A stretch of DNA of 64,000 nucleotides from an uncultured Burkholderiales bacterium (GTDB taxonomy: Bacteria > Pseudomonadota > Gammaproteobacteria > Burkholderiales > Burkholderiaceae_C). Of this stretch, positions 37,931-46,959 are shown piece after piece. The position numbers and the translations under genes were made by a program. How positions within the stretch are numbered: position 1 is the stretch's first letter; every line of letters starts with the position of its first letter. Location of the stretch: NCBI GenBank assembly GCA_937871935.1, contig CALMQI010000097.1, positions 1 through 64,000 on the forward strand, given 5' to 3'. The notes under the pieces are model-generated. The model saw nothing but the letters and a program-made list of their open reading frames with translations. It was not told the origin of the DNA and made no database searches.

Positions 37931-40458
37931 TCGTTGCGCTCTCCCAGCAGCGCCAGCTTGTCCTTCACGAGCTGCGGATCGAGCACGTTGCGCAGGTCCT
38001 GCAGCGCCGTGCGCTGGGCCTGGGCTTCGGCCTGGATCTCGTCGCGGACCACGGCCGACGGGTCGGCCGCCGCCGCACCGAGCAGCGCGTGGATGCGGGC
38101 CGCCCGCTGCGCATTCTGGCGCGCGTCGGACAACAACCGGGCCTGGGCGCGGAAGCCGTTGGAGATCGTGGTCTCGATGCGCTGCCCCGCGGTGATGGCG
38201 CCATTGCCGCGGTAGTCCTGCCACAGCGCGCGTGCACGGCTCATCAGGCCGTCCGCGCGCGCAGCCACCTTGTCCCTGTTCTGCTCGAGCTCGGTCTGGG
38301 TCGCGCGCAGGAAGAAGGCATCCTCGTCGGCGTCGAGCGATTCGCGAAAGGCGATCAGCGTGTCGGCGTAGCCGCTGCCCGTGCGCGCCTGCTGCAGCGA
38401 CGCGTGCTGCGCGAGCACCGCCTGCTTGCGCTGCAGCTCGGTGGCGGCCGCCTCGGCCCACGGTCCGGTCACCAGCGCCTGCAGTCCGCTCAGCGCCTGC
38501 GCGGTGTGGCCGTCCTGCCAGGCCTTGACCGTGGCTTCGTAGGCGCGCATCACGTCGGCCGGCGGCAGCTGCCCGCTGGCCGTCATGGCCTGGATGCTGT
38601 CGCGAAACGGCGGCGTCACGATGTGCGCCTTGCGCAACAGGGCCAGCAGGCGCCCCGGCTTGCGCGCGCCGGCCTCGCGCTTGATCTCGATATAACGGGC
38701 CAGGTCCTGGCGCACACTGTCCAGGCCGCCCAGGCCGGGGTACTTTTCCGCGGTCTCCTTCAGCAGCGGTTGCAGGTCTTCGGCGCGATCGCGCGCCACC
38801 TCGGCCACCAGGCTGGCCTTCAGCCGGTCGATGGCCGCCAGGTACACGGTGGCATCGCTCTGCAGCTTGCGCAGGTGCGTCAGGGCCGCGGCATAGGGCG
38901 CGTTGAACTCGGGCACGAACGACGCGATGCGCCCGAGCGAGCGCTGGTGCTCGCGAGTCTCGCGGTTCCAGCGCTCGATCACCGCGGCGATGCGGTCCTC
39001 GTCGGCGTAGATGCGGATCGGTGCATCCGGCCCGCGGCTGCTCACCAGCTGCTCGAGCTGGCCCAGCCACTCGAGTTCGCTGACCAGCGGGCCCAGCTCG
39101 GGGTTGCGCCCGGCCAGGTCGCCCAGGTCGGCGAGCACGCCACGCACGCCGTCGAAGTCGCGCGCCGCCACCTTGGCCAGCCAGACGGGCACGTGGGCCT
39201 TCAGGGCCGCTTCGGTGGCGAGCGACTTGAGTTCGCTGTCGTCCGGGCTGCGCTGCAGGGCCTGGTCGGCCAAACGCGCGGCCTGCGCGTACTCGCCGCG
39301 TTCGAGCAGGTCCTTCAACTCGCGCTCCGAGCGCACCCACCACGACAGCCCGAGCGCCGCCACGGTCAGCCCGGCGATCAGTGCGGCCACCATCCACATC
39401 GTCCGTCGCACGCGTTCGCGCTGGCCACCGGCGGCCACCGCAGCCAGCTCGGCAACCATCGTCGCAACGCGGCCACGGCTGCGTGCCTTGCGGGCCGGTT
39501 CCGGTGCCGCCGCGGCAGCCGCCGCCGGCGCCGCGGCGTCGGGCAGTGCCTTGTCGGGCGCCTCGGCGTCGGCGCAGAAGATTTCCAGGAACGAGTCGGG
39601 CGCCGCGACGAAGGTGGTCTTGCCCGCGTTCACGCTCGGCGCCGCAGCCGGCGCGGCAGTGCGGGTCCCGCCGGCTTCGAACGAGGCCGCGCCCTTCTGG
39701 ATGCCGACCCGGTAGACGAAGTGATCACCTGCGAACGCCAGCAGCATGCCGTCCTGCAGCGGCACCGCGTGCTCCTGCAGGCGTTCGCCATCGAGGAAGG
39801 TGCCGTTGGCACTGGCCAGGTCTTCGATGTGCGCGTGGCCGCCCTTGAGGAAGATGTGCGCCTGGCGCCGTGACAGGAAGTCGAGCTGCTTGGGATGGAC
39901 GCCGCGATAGCGCGCGAACGCTGCATCGGCCTTGCTGATCAGGAACGGAAATCGTGCGATGACCAGCGGCTCCAGGCCCGAACCCTCGGCCGCGGGCGTC
40001 AAGGTCAGCGTGTAGCCTTGCGGGCGCTCTGCCGCCGCGCGCGAGGTGATCTGCACACGGTACGACAGCACGCCGCCGAAGCAGACCTCGTCGCCGTCGG
40101 CCAGGCGCGCCGGCTTGTGCTGCACGTTGGCGCGATTGACCGTGGTGCCGTTGCGGCTCTCCAGGTCGGCCAGATAGACGGCGCCGCCTTCGATGAAGAT
40201 GCGCGCGTGTCGGCGCGACAGCATCACCTGGATGTCGGGGGCATAGGAGGCGAAAGGCTGTTCGTTGCGGCCGACCGGGAACACGCTGTCGGTGATGCGG
40301 ATCTCGCCCAGCTCGGGCTGCGACAGCGGCTTGAGCACGACCTCGAGGTCGTGGCCCGGCGTCACCGGCACGGCGGCGGCCTTGGTTTCGTCGTGCACCA
40401 GCTGCGCGCGCCGACTGTCAACGGCCTGCATTCGCGACTTCGACGGGCGCCCAGCCAC
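37927..40458 (-). CDS. Membrane protein with two N-terminal FHA domains and long helical C-terminal region
   Basis: FHA1 ...VGRNEQPF..MLSRRHARIFIEGG..ADLESRNGTTVN; FHA2 ...LSRRQAHIFLKGGHAHIEDLASANGTFLDG; TM TMWMVAALIAGLTVAALGLSWWV. Confidence 0.88.
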   Translation of the reverse strand: MAGRPSKSRMQAVDSRRAQLVHDETKAAAVPVTPGHDLEVVLKPLSQPELGEIRITDSVFPVGRNEQPFASYAPDIQVMLSRRHARIFIEGGAVYLADLESRNGTTVNRANVQHKPARLADGDEVCFGGVLSYRVQITSRAAAERPQGYTLTLTPAAEGSGLEPLVIARFPFLISKADAAFARYRGVHPKQLDFLSRRQAHIFLKGGHAHIEDLASANGTFLDGERLQEHAVPLQDGMLLAFAGDHFVYRVGIQKGAASFEAGGTRTAAPAAAPSVNAGKTTFVAAPDSFLEIFCADAEAPDKALPDAAAPAAAAAAAPEPARKARSRGRVATMVAELAAVAAGGQRERVRRTMWMVAALIAGLTVAALGLSWWVRSERELKDLLERGEYAQAARLADQALQRSPDDSELKSLATEAALKAHVPVWLAKVAARDFDGVRGVLADLGDLAGRNPELGPLVSELEWLGQLEQLVSSRGPDAPIRIYADEDRIAAVIERWNRETREHQRSLGRIASFVPEFNAPYAAALTHLRKLQSDATVYLAAIDRLKASLVAEVARDRAEDLQPLLKETAEKYPGLGGLDSVRQDLARYIEIKREAGARKPGRLLALLRKAHIVTPPFRDSIQAMTASGQLPPADVMRAYEATVKAWQDGHTAQALSGLQALVTGPWAEAAATELQRKQAVLAQHASLQQARTGSGYADTLIAFRESLDADEDAFFLRATQTELEQNRDKVAARADGLMSRARALWQDYRGNGAITAGQRIETTISNGFRAQARLLSDARQNAQRAARIHALLGAAAADPSAVVRDEIQAEAQAQRTALQDLRNVLDPQLVKDKLALLGERNE

Positions 40459-41815
40459 CGCCGAGCGCCTTGTAGAGGGTGACCGTATCGGACAGCACCT
40501 GCTGGTGGCTCGCCAGCAGTTCCAGCTGCGCCGCCAGCAGCGACCGTTCGGTCTCGAACACCTCGAGCTGCGAAATCAGGCCGGCGGCAAGCTGCACCTG
40601 CGTCTGCGCTGCCACCCGTTCGAGCTGTTCGACCTGCTGGCGCAGCTCGACGTTCTGCTGGCGATGGGCATCCAGGTTGACCAGCGCGTTCTCGACTTCC
40701 TCGTACGCGGCGATCACCGTGCGCTTGTAGTCGTTCTCGAACACCTTCACCTGGGCTTCGGTGGTCACGACGCGCGCCTTGATGCCCGGGTTGAAGATCG
40801 GCAGGTTGATGCTCGGCAGCAGCCCGAAGGTGAACGATTTCAGCAGATCCCCCAGCGAGAAGGCCGCGGTGCCGCCACGGCCGGTGAGGCCGATCGACGG
40901 CAGCTGCGCCAGCTTGGCCTGACCGACCAGGTTGTGCGACTCGAGCACCCGGTATTCGGCGGCCACCACGTCGGGCCGCCGCGCCAGCAGATCCAGCGGC
41001 AGGCCGGCCGGCACCACCGGCGCCTGCACGTTGCCCTGCAGGCGGCCGGGCGGGACCTTCAGCTCGCCGGCCGGCACGCCCACCAGCGTGGCGAGCGCGT
41101 GCTCGGACACCAAACGCGCGCGCCGCAGCTCCAGCTCTTCCTTGGTCAGCCGGTTGATCTCGGCCCGCTGGCGCAGCACCTGGGTATCGGGCGCCAGGCC
41201 GTTGCGGTGCATCGTCTCGTAGATGGCAAGGATCTGCCGGTTCTTGACCAGCGCGCGCTGCTGCCGCTCGAGCTGTTCGTCGAGCTGCAGGATCTGGAAG
41301 TAGGTGGTCGACACGCCGGCCACGAGAGTCAGGTAGCCGGCGCGCCAGTCGGCCTCGCTGGCCCGGAACTCGGCCGTCTGCGCCTGCACACCCTTGGCCG
41401 TCTGGCCCCAGACGTCCAGATCCCAGCTCACCTGGGTGCCCAGACTGAACTGCTTGGAGAACCGCTGCCGGGTGGTCTTGTCGAAGTTGCCGCCGGCGCC
41501 GATGTCCACCGATGGCAGCGCCCCGGCACGTACCTCGGCGATCTGGGCGCCGGCCACGTCGATGCGCGAGGCCAGCACCTTGAGGTCGAAGTTACCGGCG
41601 ACGGCGCGCGTCACCAGCGCATCGAGCTGGGGATCGCGGAACTCCTGCCACCAGCTCGGCGAGATCGTGCCGACGGCCGACACCGCGGGATCCGCGGGCC
41701 GCGACCAGGCTGTCTTGGCCGGCGAGTCGGGCCGCTTGTAGTCGGTGGTCTGCACGTTGGCACAGCCGCCCAGCAGGGCGGCAAGCAGACCGGTCAGGAC
41801 AATCGGGTTCTTCAT
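40418..41815 (-). CDS. TolC/NodT-family outer membrane lipoprotein
   Basis: Lipobox LLGGCANVQ; TTYFQILQLDEQLERQQRAL, RPDVVAAEYRVLESHNLVGQAKLAQLPSIGLTG. Confidence 0.92.
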   Translation of the reverse strand: MKNPIVLTGLLAALLGGCANVQTTDYKRPDSPAKTAWSRPADPAVSAVGTISPSWWQEFRDPQLDALVTRAVAGNFDLKVLASRIDVAGAQIAEVRAGALPSVDIGAGGNFDKTTRQRFSKQFSLGTQVSWDLDVWGQTAKGVQAQTAEFRASEADWRAGYLTLVAGVSTTYFQILQLDEQLERQQRALVKNRQILAIYETMHRNGLAPDTQVLRQRAEINRLTKEELELRRARLVSEHALATLVGVPAGELKVPPGRLQGNVQAPVVPAGLPLDLLARRPDVVAAEYRVLESHNLVGQAKLAQLPSIGLTGRGGTAAFSLGDLLKSFTFGLLPSINLPIFNPGIKARVVTTEAQVKVFENDYKRTVIAAYEEVENALVNLDAHRQQNVELRQQVEQLERVAAQTQVQLAAGLISQLEVFETERSLLAAQLELLASHQQVLSDTVTLYKALGGGWAPVEVANAGR

Positions 41816-41923
41816 GTCGCCCCCAGCTGAAGGAACGGATCCGCCGACGGCCGATTCTTGCGCGGGAACCGCGGGCTGTCCGCCCCTAGTTACGCCAACC
41901 CGCCGCCGGGCATTTCCAGGGCT

Positions 41924-41953
41924 TGGGTTGCCTGGGTGGGCCAATCGGTTCAA
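41924..41953 (-). promoter_or_regulatory. Putative shared regulatory element (site 4, upstream of secretion operon)
   Basis: Minus strand reads TTGAACCGATTGGCCCACCCAGGCAACCCA. Confidence 0.55.
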
Positions 41954-42032
41954 GGAACCGTCAGCCGGGTGCCTAAGCTGGATGTGCGACCAGGGTCAGC
42001 GCCGGGAAGCAGGCGCCAGGCCGCCGCCGGCG

Positions 42033-42638
42033 TCAGCCTTTGCAGCGGGCGTTGTAGTTGGCCTCGAAGCGCTGCAGGTCGCCCTGCTCGCCCTCGGTCA
42101 TCGACCCCATGCGCTGACGCTTGCCGTGCAGGATGCGCAGCATCTCGTGGCATTGCTCGCGTTCGCGCTGCGTCAGGGCCTTCGCGCTCGCTCGCGCCTC
42201 GCGCTCCTTACGCTGCCCTTCGCGCTCGGCCGTTTGCGCATTCGCCAACTGCTGGCGAGCGTAGCGATCGTCCTCTCCGCACTTGTTCTGATACTCGAGC
42301 TGGAGATCACGCTGGACGGCATGGCCAACACCGCGCGTCGACGCGGTGCGCAGGGCATCATTGAGCTGGGCGCACTCCGGGCTCAGGTAGCCCAGGTGGT
42401 CTGGTGCACGGACCACCGAGCCCGTGTAGCCACCCTGGCGGCCGGGCACGTAGTCGCGCTGTGTCGGTCCGAACGCGCTCAGCTTCGTGCCGGCTCCCCC
42501 GCTGCAAGGTCTGTCGGAAAGTACCTGGCGACCATTGACGATGCAGCGATAGCTCGACTGCGCGTGGGCCGGCGACGCGGGCCACGCCGCGAGAACCAAA
42601 CAACAAGCCAGGAAGGTCGATGCAGATCGGATGTTCAT
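42033..42638 (-). CDS. Secreted DUF4124-like hypothetical protein
   Basis: Signal peptide ...PASPAHAQ; SSYRCIVNGRQVLSDRPCSGG. Confidence 0.65.
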   Translation of the reverse strand: MNIRSASTFLACCLVLAAWPASPAHAQSSYRCIVNGRQVLSDRPCSGGAGTKLSAFGPTQRDYVPGRQGGYTGSVVRAPDHLGYLSPECAQLNDALRTASTRGVGHAVQRDLQLEYQNKCGEDDRYARQQLANAQTAEREGQRKEREARASAKALTQREREQCHEMLRILHGKRQRMGSMTEGEQGDLQRFEANYNARCKG

Positions 42639-42806
42639 GTCGACGATGCGGTGCAAGGATGGGGTTCGAATCGGACTATCCGCCAGATCGAGCGGACACC
42701 GTCCGCCGCGAACACCGACCGGCGTGGAGGACTCCGCAGCCGGCACGGCCTTGATGCGACTGGACTCGCGACGAGTGGAGAGGCGTCGAATAATGCGCCC
42801 AATCCC

Positions 42807-43307
42807 ATGCCAAACCTGCGCTTGCCGGCTCGCGCCGCCGGATTCACGCTGATCGAGATCGTCGTCGTGCTGGCCGTCGTCGCCATCCTGGCCACGCTGG
42901 CTCTGCCGAGCTTCCAGGGGCCGTACGTGCGGCAACAGGTGGTGGACTCGGCCGCGCTGATCAACGTGGCCAAGACCGCCGTGAGCGGCCGGTGGTCGGC
43001 GAGCGGCACGCTGCCGGCCGACAACGACGAAGCCGCATTGCCGCCGGCCGACAAGCTGGTCGGCAGCTATGTCACCTCGGTCACGGTCGAGGCCGGCGCG
43101 TTGCACGTGGTGTTCGGCAACCAGGTCAACGGCGTCATCAAGGGCAAGACGCTGAGCTTTCGCCCGGCCGTGGTGGACAGTGCGCCGGTGGTGCCGATCG
43201 CCTGGGTCTGCGGGCACGCCGCCACGCCGGAGAAGATGAGCGTCAAGGGCGCCAACCGCACCGACATCGAGGCCAAGTACCTGCCGCTGAACTGTCGCGG
43301 CAGCTGA
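42807..43307 (+). CDS. Type IV pilin-like / prepilin-type N-terminal methylation protein
   Basis: ARAAGFTLIEIVVVLAVVAILATLALPSFQGPYVRQQV. Confidence 0.85.
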   Translation: MPNLRLPARAAGFTLIEIVVVLAVVAILATLALPSFQGPYVRQQVVDSAALINVAKTAVSGRWSASGTLPADNDEAALPPADKLVGSYVTSVTVEAGALHVVFGNQVNGVIKGKTLSFRPAVVDSAPVVPIAWVCGHAATPEKMSVKGANRTDIEAKYLPLNCRGS

Positions 43308-43322
43308 TCGCGCCCGGACCTC

Positions 43323-45797
43323 TCAGCCGCGCTGGCCGGCGCGACGCTGCAAGACCGGTTCGTCCCAGGCCGTGCCGGCAACAGGTTCACCCCACAGGTC
43401 GATCGTCACCGGCGTGCCGCGATGCGCACGCTGGGCCGCGGCACCGCGCACGTAAGCCAGCGCAACGCAGGCGCCGGCGTGCGGGCTCCAGCCGGCGGAG
43501 CCGAGCTCACCCACGCCTTCGCCGTTGATGGCCATCGACTCGCCGCCCCAGATCCACACCGCCGGGTCGTCGAGCACGATCGACACCAGCTTCTTGCGCA
43601 GCGGCTGGCCTTGCGCCTTGAGCAGTGCCTCGCGGCCGACGAAGGCAGCGGGTTTGTCGAGCTTCACGGCGAACGCCAGGCCCGCCTCCCACGGCGTCTC
43701 GTCGGGGCCGAGTTCGGCGCCCCAGGCGCGCCGGCCGGCCTCGATGCGCAGCGCGTCGATCGCGTAGTAGCCGGCGTCGACCGGGCCGCACGGCCGGCCA
43801 GCCGGATCTGTCAGATCGACGCCGGCTTCGTGCAGCGCCAGGTAGACGTGGCGCGCCATCTCGATCGGCACGTAGAGCTCGTAACCCGGCCCGCCCACGT
43901 AGCTGATGCGCGCGGCGCGCACGCGGGCCAGGCCGAGATCGATCTCGCGCGTCCAGCTGAACTTCAGGCCCTGCGGCGTCAGGTCGTCGGGCGACAGGCG
44001 GCGCATCAGCTCGGGCGCGCGCGGACCCATCACCGAGATCACCGAGCTCATCGCGCTGACGTCGGTGACCACCACGTGCTCGTGCGGCTCGACGTGGCGC
44101 AGGGTCCAGTCGCGGTCGCGCTGCGGCTGTGCCGAGCCGGTGATGATCTGGAAGCGCTCGTCGGCCAGGCGCATCACGGTCAGGTCGCTCTCGAAACCGC
44201 CGCGTGCATTGAGCATCGCGGTGTAGACCATCTTGCCCACCGGCACGTCGATCTCGTTGGCGCACAGCCGCTGCAGCAACGGCAAGGCGTCGCGGCCCTG
44301 CACCAGCAGCTTGCCGAACGAGGTCTGGTCGTAGATCGCGACGCCTTCGCGCGTGGCGCGTTGTTCGGCCTGCACCCACGGCAGCCAGCCCGGCGTGTCC
44401 AGGCCGTATGAAGGCCGCGCTTGCCCCGCCGGCTTGAAGTAGTTCGCCCGCTCCCAGCCGTTCTTGCTGCCCCACTCGGCGCCCTTGGCCGCCAGCAGGT
44501 CGTACAGCGGCGAGGTGCGCAGCGGGCGCACCGACTGAAGCTCCTGCCGCGGCCAGCGCATCGCGTAGTGCAGGCCCAGCGTCTCGGCCGTGCGCTCGGC
44601 GAGTTGGCGGCGGTTGGCGGTAAACGGGCCGAAGCGCCGCAGGTCCACGTCCCACAGGTCGCTGGGTGCCTCGCCGTCGGCGATCCACTGCGCGATCAGC
44701 CGCCCGGCGCCGCCGGAGTTGGCGATGCCGGCCGAGTTGAAGCCGGCGCAGACGAAGTACTGGCGCAACCCCGGCGCCTCGCCGATCATGAAGTTACCGT
44801 CGGGCGTGAAGCTCTCCGGCCCGTTGAGCAGCATCTTGATCTCGGCGGTCTCCAGGCACGGCGTGCGGTGGATCGCGTTGATCATCAGCGGCTCGAACTG
44901 CTGCCAGTCCTCGTCGAGCAGCTGGAACTGGAAGGTGCTGGGGATCGGGTCGACCCGCCACGGCTTGGCCACCGGCTCGAAGCCGCCCATCACCAGGCCG
45001 CCCACTTCCTCCTTGTAGTAGATGAAGCCGTCGGGGTCGCGCACCACCGGCGTCATCGGGTGCACGCCGGGGATCTTGCCGGTCACGATGTAGAAGTGTT
45101 CGGCCGAATACAGCGGCACGTTCACGCCGGCCGAGCCCGAGATGGCGCCGAACTGCCGCGCCCACTGGCCCGCGCAGTTGACGATCACCTCGCAGCGCAC
45201 GTCGCCCTCCTTCGTGCGCACGCCGGCCACCCGTTCGCCCGGGCCGGCACGCTCGGTGAGCACGCCGGTGACCTCGACGCCCTCGATGACCTTCACGCCG
45301 CGATTGCGCGCGCCCTTGGCCAGGCTCATGCACAGGTCGGCCGGGTTGGCCTTGCCGTCGCCGGGAATCCATTGCGCGCCCTGCAGGTCGTCGGTGCGCA
45401 TCACTTCGAACTTGTCGCCCGCCTCTTGCGGCGAGATGAGATGCACCTCGACGCCGAAGCCACGCGCCAGCGCGGCCTGCTTCTTCAGCAGCTGCCAGCG
45501 CTCGGGCGTGCGCGCGACGTTGACGCTGCCGCATTGTTTCCAGCCGGTGGCCAGGCCCGTCTCGGCTTCGAGCGAAGAATAAAGCTCGATGCCGTAGCGG
45601 CTCATCGCCGTCATGTTGCGGTTGGGCCGCATCTGGCCGACCAGCCCGGCCGCGTGCCAGGTCGTGCCGCTGGTGAGCTTGCCCTGCTCGAGCAGCAGCA
45701 CGTCGGTGATGCCTAAGCGGGCCAGGTGGTAGGCCGTGGAGCAGCCGGCGATGCCGCCGCCGACGATGACGACGCGGGCCTGGGTGGGTAGCGACAT
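43323..45797 (-). CDS. FAD-dependent oxidoreductase/GcvT-like (dimethylglycine/sarcosine dehydrogenase family)
   Basis: VVIVGGGIAGCSTAYHLARLGITDVLLLEQGKLTSGTTWHAAGLVGQ; C-terminal aminomethyltransferase fold residues. Confidence 0.9.
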   Translation of the reverse strand: MSLPTQARVVIVGGGIAGCSTAYHLARLGITDVLLLEQGKLTSGTTWHAAGLVGQMRPNRNMTAMSRYGIELYSSLEAETGLATGWKQCGSVNVARTPERWQLLKKQAALARGFGVEVHLISPQEAGDKFEVMRTDDLQGAQWIPGDGKANPADLCMSLAKGARNRGVKVIEGVEVTGVLTERAGPGERVAGVRTKEGDVRCEVIVNCAGQWARQFGAISGSAGVNVPLYSAEHFYIVTGKIPGVHPMTPVVRDPDGFIYYKEEVGGLVMGGFEPVAKPWRVDPIPSTFQFQLLDEDWQQFEPLMINAIHRTPCLETAEIKMLLNGPESFTPDGNFMIGEAPGLRQYFVCAGFNSAGIANSGGAGRLIAQWIADGEAPSDLWDVDLRRFGPFTANRRQLAERTAETLGLHYAMRWPRQELQSVRPLRTSPLYDLLAAKGAEWGSKNGWERANYFKPAGQARPSYGLDTPGWLPWVQAEQRATREGVAIYDQTSFGKLLVQGRDALPLLQRLCANEIDVPVGKMVYTAMLNARGGFESDLTVMRLADERFQIITGSAQPQRDRDWTLRHVEPHEHVVVTDVSAMSSVISVMGPRAPELMRRLSPDDLTPQGLKFSWTREIDLGLARVRAARISYVGGPGYELYVPIEMARHVYLALHEAGVDLTDPAGRPCGPVDAGYYAIDALRIEAGRRAWGAELGPDETPWEAGLAFAVKLDKPAAFVGREALLKAQGQPLRKKLVSIVLDDPAVWIWGGESMAINGEGVGELGSAGWSPHAGACVALAYVRGAAAQRAHRGTPVTIDLWGEPVAGTAWDEPVLQRRAGQRG

Positions 45798-45808
45798 CGC
45801 GGCCCGCT

Positions 45809-46438
45809 CTAGCGGTGCAGCTCGCCGCCGGCGAGCCACGCCGCGCCGCGCCGATAGAGCTCTTCGACCACGGGACCCTTCAACATCGGCATGTCCAGCT
45901 TGACCTTGTAGCCGATGCGCGTCTGGATGTAGGCCAGGTGCCGGTAGCCCTCGGGGAAGGTGGCGAGCAGCTCGGCGTCGAGCTTCAAGGTGGCCGACGG
46001 GTCGAGCGGGTCGATGCGGTCCTTCTCGTAGATGGGCTGGCGGTGCAGCAGCTTCCACTGCCCGTGGTGGCGCACGACGAAGTCGTAGAAGCGGCCGGTG
46101 CACACCACGTCGCACGGCACACCGTCGACCGGGCCACGCTGCGAGATCGTCATCTTGGTCTGCGCGACCGCGCGGTCGCCGACGAGCTCGATCGCCGAGC
46201 CGCCCAGGAAGTGCAGGATGTTGACGCCGCGCGCCCAGCCTTCCTGCGTGACGCGGATGAAGTCCTCGAACGGGCCCTGGAACCAGGTGGCCATCATCAC
46301 GCCCTCGGGATGCCACAGGCTGCGAAAGCGCGCCCAGTCGCCGGCGTCGCGCCACACCGCCCAACGCTCGACCAGGCGGCGGATGCGCTGCTCGTCGCGC
46401 AGCAGCGTCTCGTCAGCAGCAGCGGATGCGTCGCTCAT
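45809..46438 (-). CDS. SnoaL/NTF2-like protein
   Basis: IRRLVERWAVWRDAGDWARFRSLWHPEGVMMATWFQGPFEDFI. Confidence 0.75.
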   Translation of the reverse strand: MSDASAAADETLLRDEQRIRRLVERWAVWRDAGDWARFRSLWHPEGVMMATWFQGPFEDFIRVTQEGWARGVNILHFLGGSAIELVGDRAVAQTKMTISQRGPVDGVPCDVVCTGRFYDFVVRHHGQWKLLHRQPIYEKDRIDPLDPSATLKLDAELLATFPEGYRHLAYIQTRIGYKVKLDMPMLKGPVVEELYRRGAAWLAGGELHR

Positions 46439-46671
46439 CGGGGCTCCCTCCCATCGTCGATCGTCCGATCGTCGGCTGTCGGCCAGCGTGCATGGTATCG
46501 ACAGCCGACGCGCAGGCCCATTGGCGCAAGCCCGTGCAGGACCCGCATTGTCGTCGTGGGCACTGTCTCGCGACCGCGACCGCGGCGCTACAGTGGCCGC
46601 GATGGGCGCGCACGCTCGCCCACGACGATGTGGCATTCGCACACGCGGCAGCGGGCCACGAGGAGTACGTC

Positions 46672-46923
46672 ATGCCCTTTCGCGAACGAGCGCCGATCGA
46701 TCCGATCGCGCTGGCCTATCCCGGGTTCTATCGGGTGCGCCCCGGCACGCTGGTCGAAGTGGGCGACCAGGTCGTCGACGACGCAGGTCGCACCCGGCAT
46801 TGCACGCTCGATCAGGTGGGCCGACTGGTCTCCGCCGAGCAGGTGGTGCTGCGCGCCGATCGCCGGCGGCCCGGCGACGAAGTCGCGCCGCCGCCGCGGC
46901 CACGTGGCGTGCCCGGTCCCTAG
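46672..46923 (+). CDS. Small hypothetical protein
   Basis: MPFRERAPIDPIALAYPGFYRVRPGTLVEVGDQVVDDAGRTRHCTLDQVGRLV; plausible codon usage only. Confidence 0.4.
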   Translation: MPFRERAPIDPIALAYPGFYRVRPGTLVEVGDQVVDDAGRTRHCTLDQVGRLVSAEQVVLRADRRRPGDEVAPPPRPRGVPGP

Positions 46924-46959
46924 AATGCGGCGACCGCACGCATCGCGATCGAAAACGCC

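Noticed and set aside
21350-41815. Type VI secretion system hypothesis (because of STK/PP2C/FHA)
   Set aside because: No Tss, Hcp, VgrG or ClpV-like proteins in the window; the transport genes are T1SS type.
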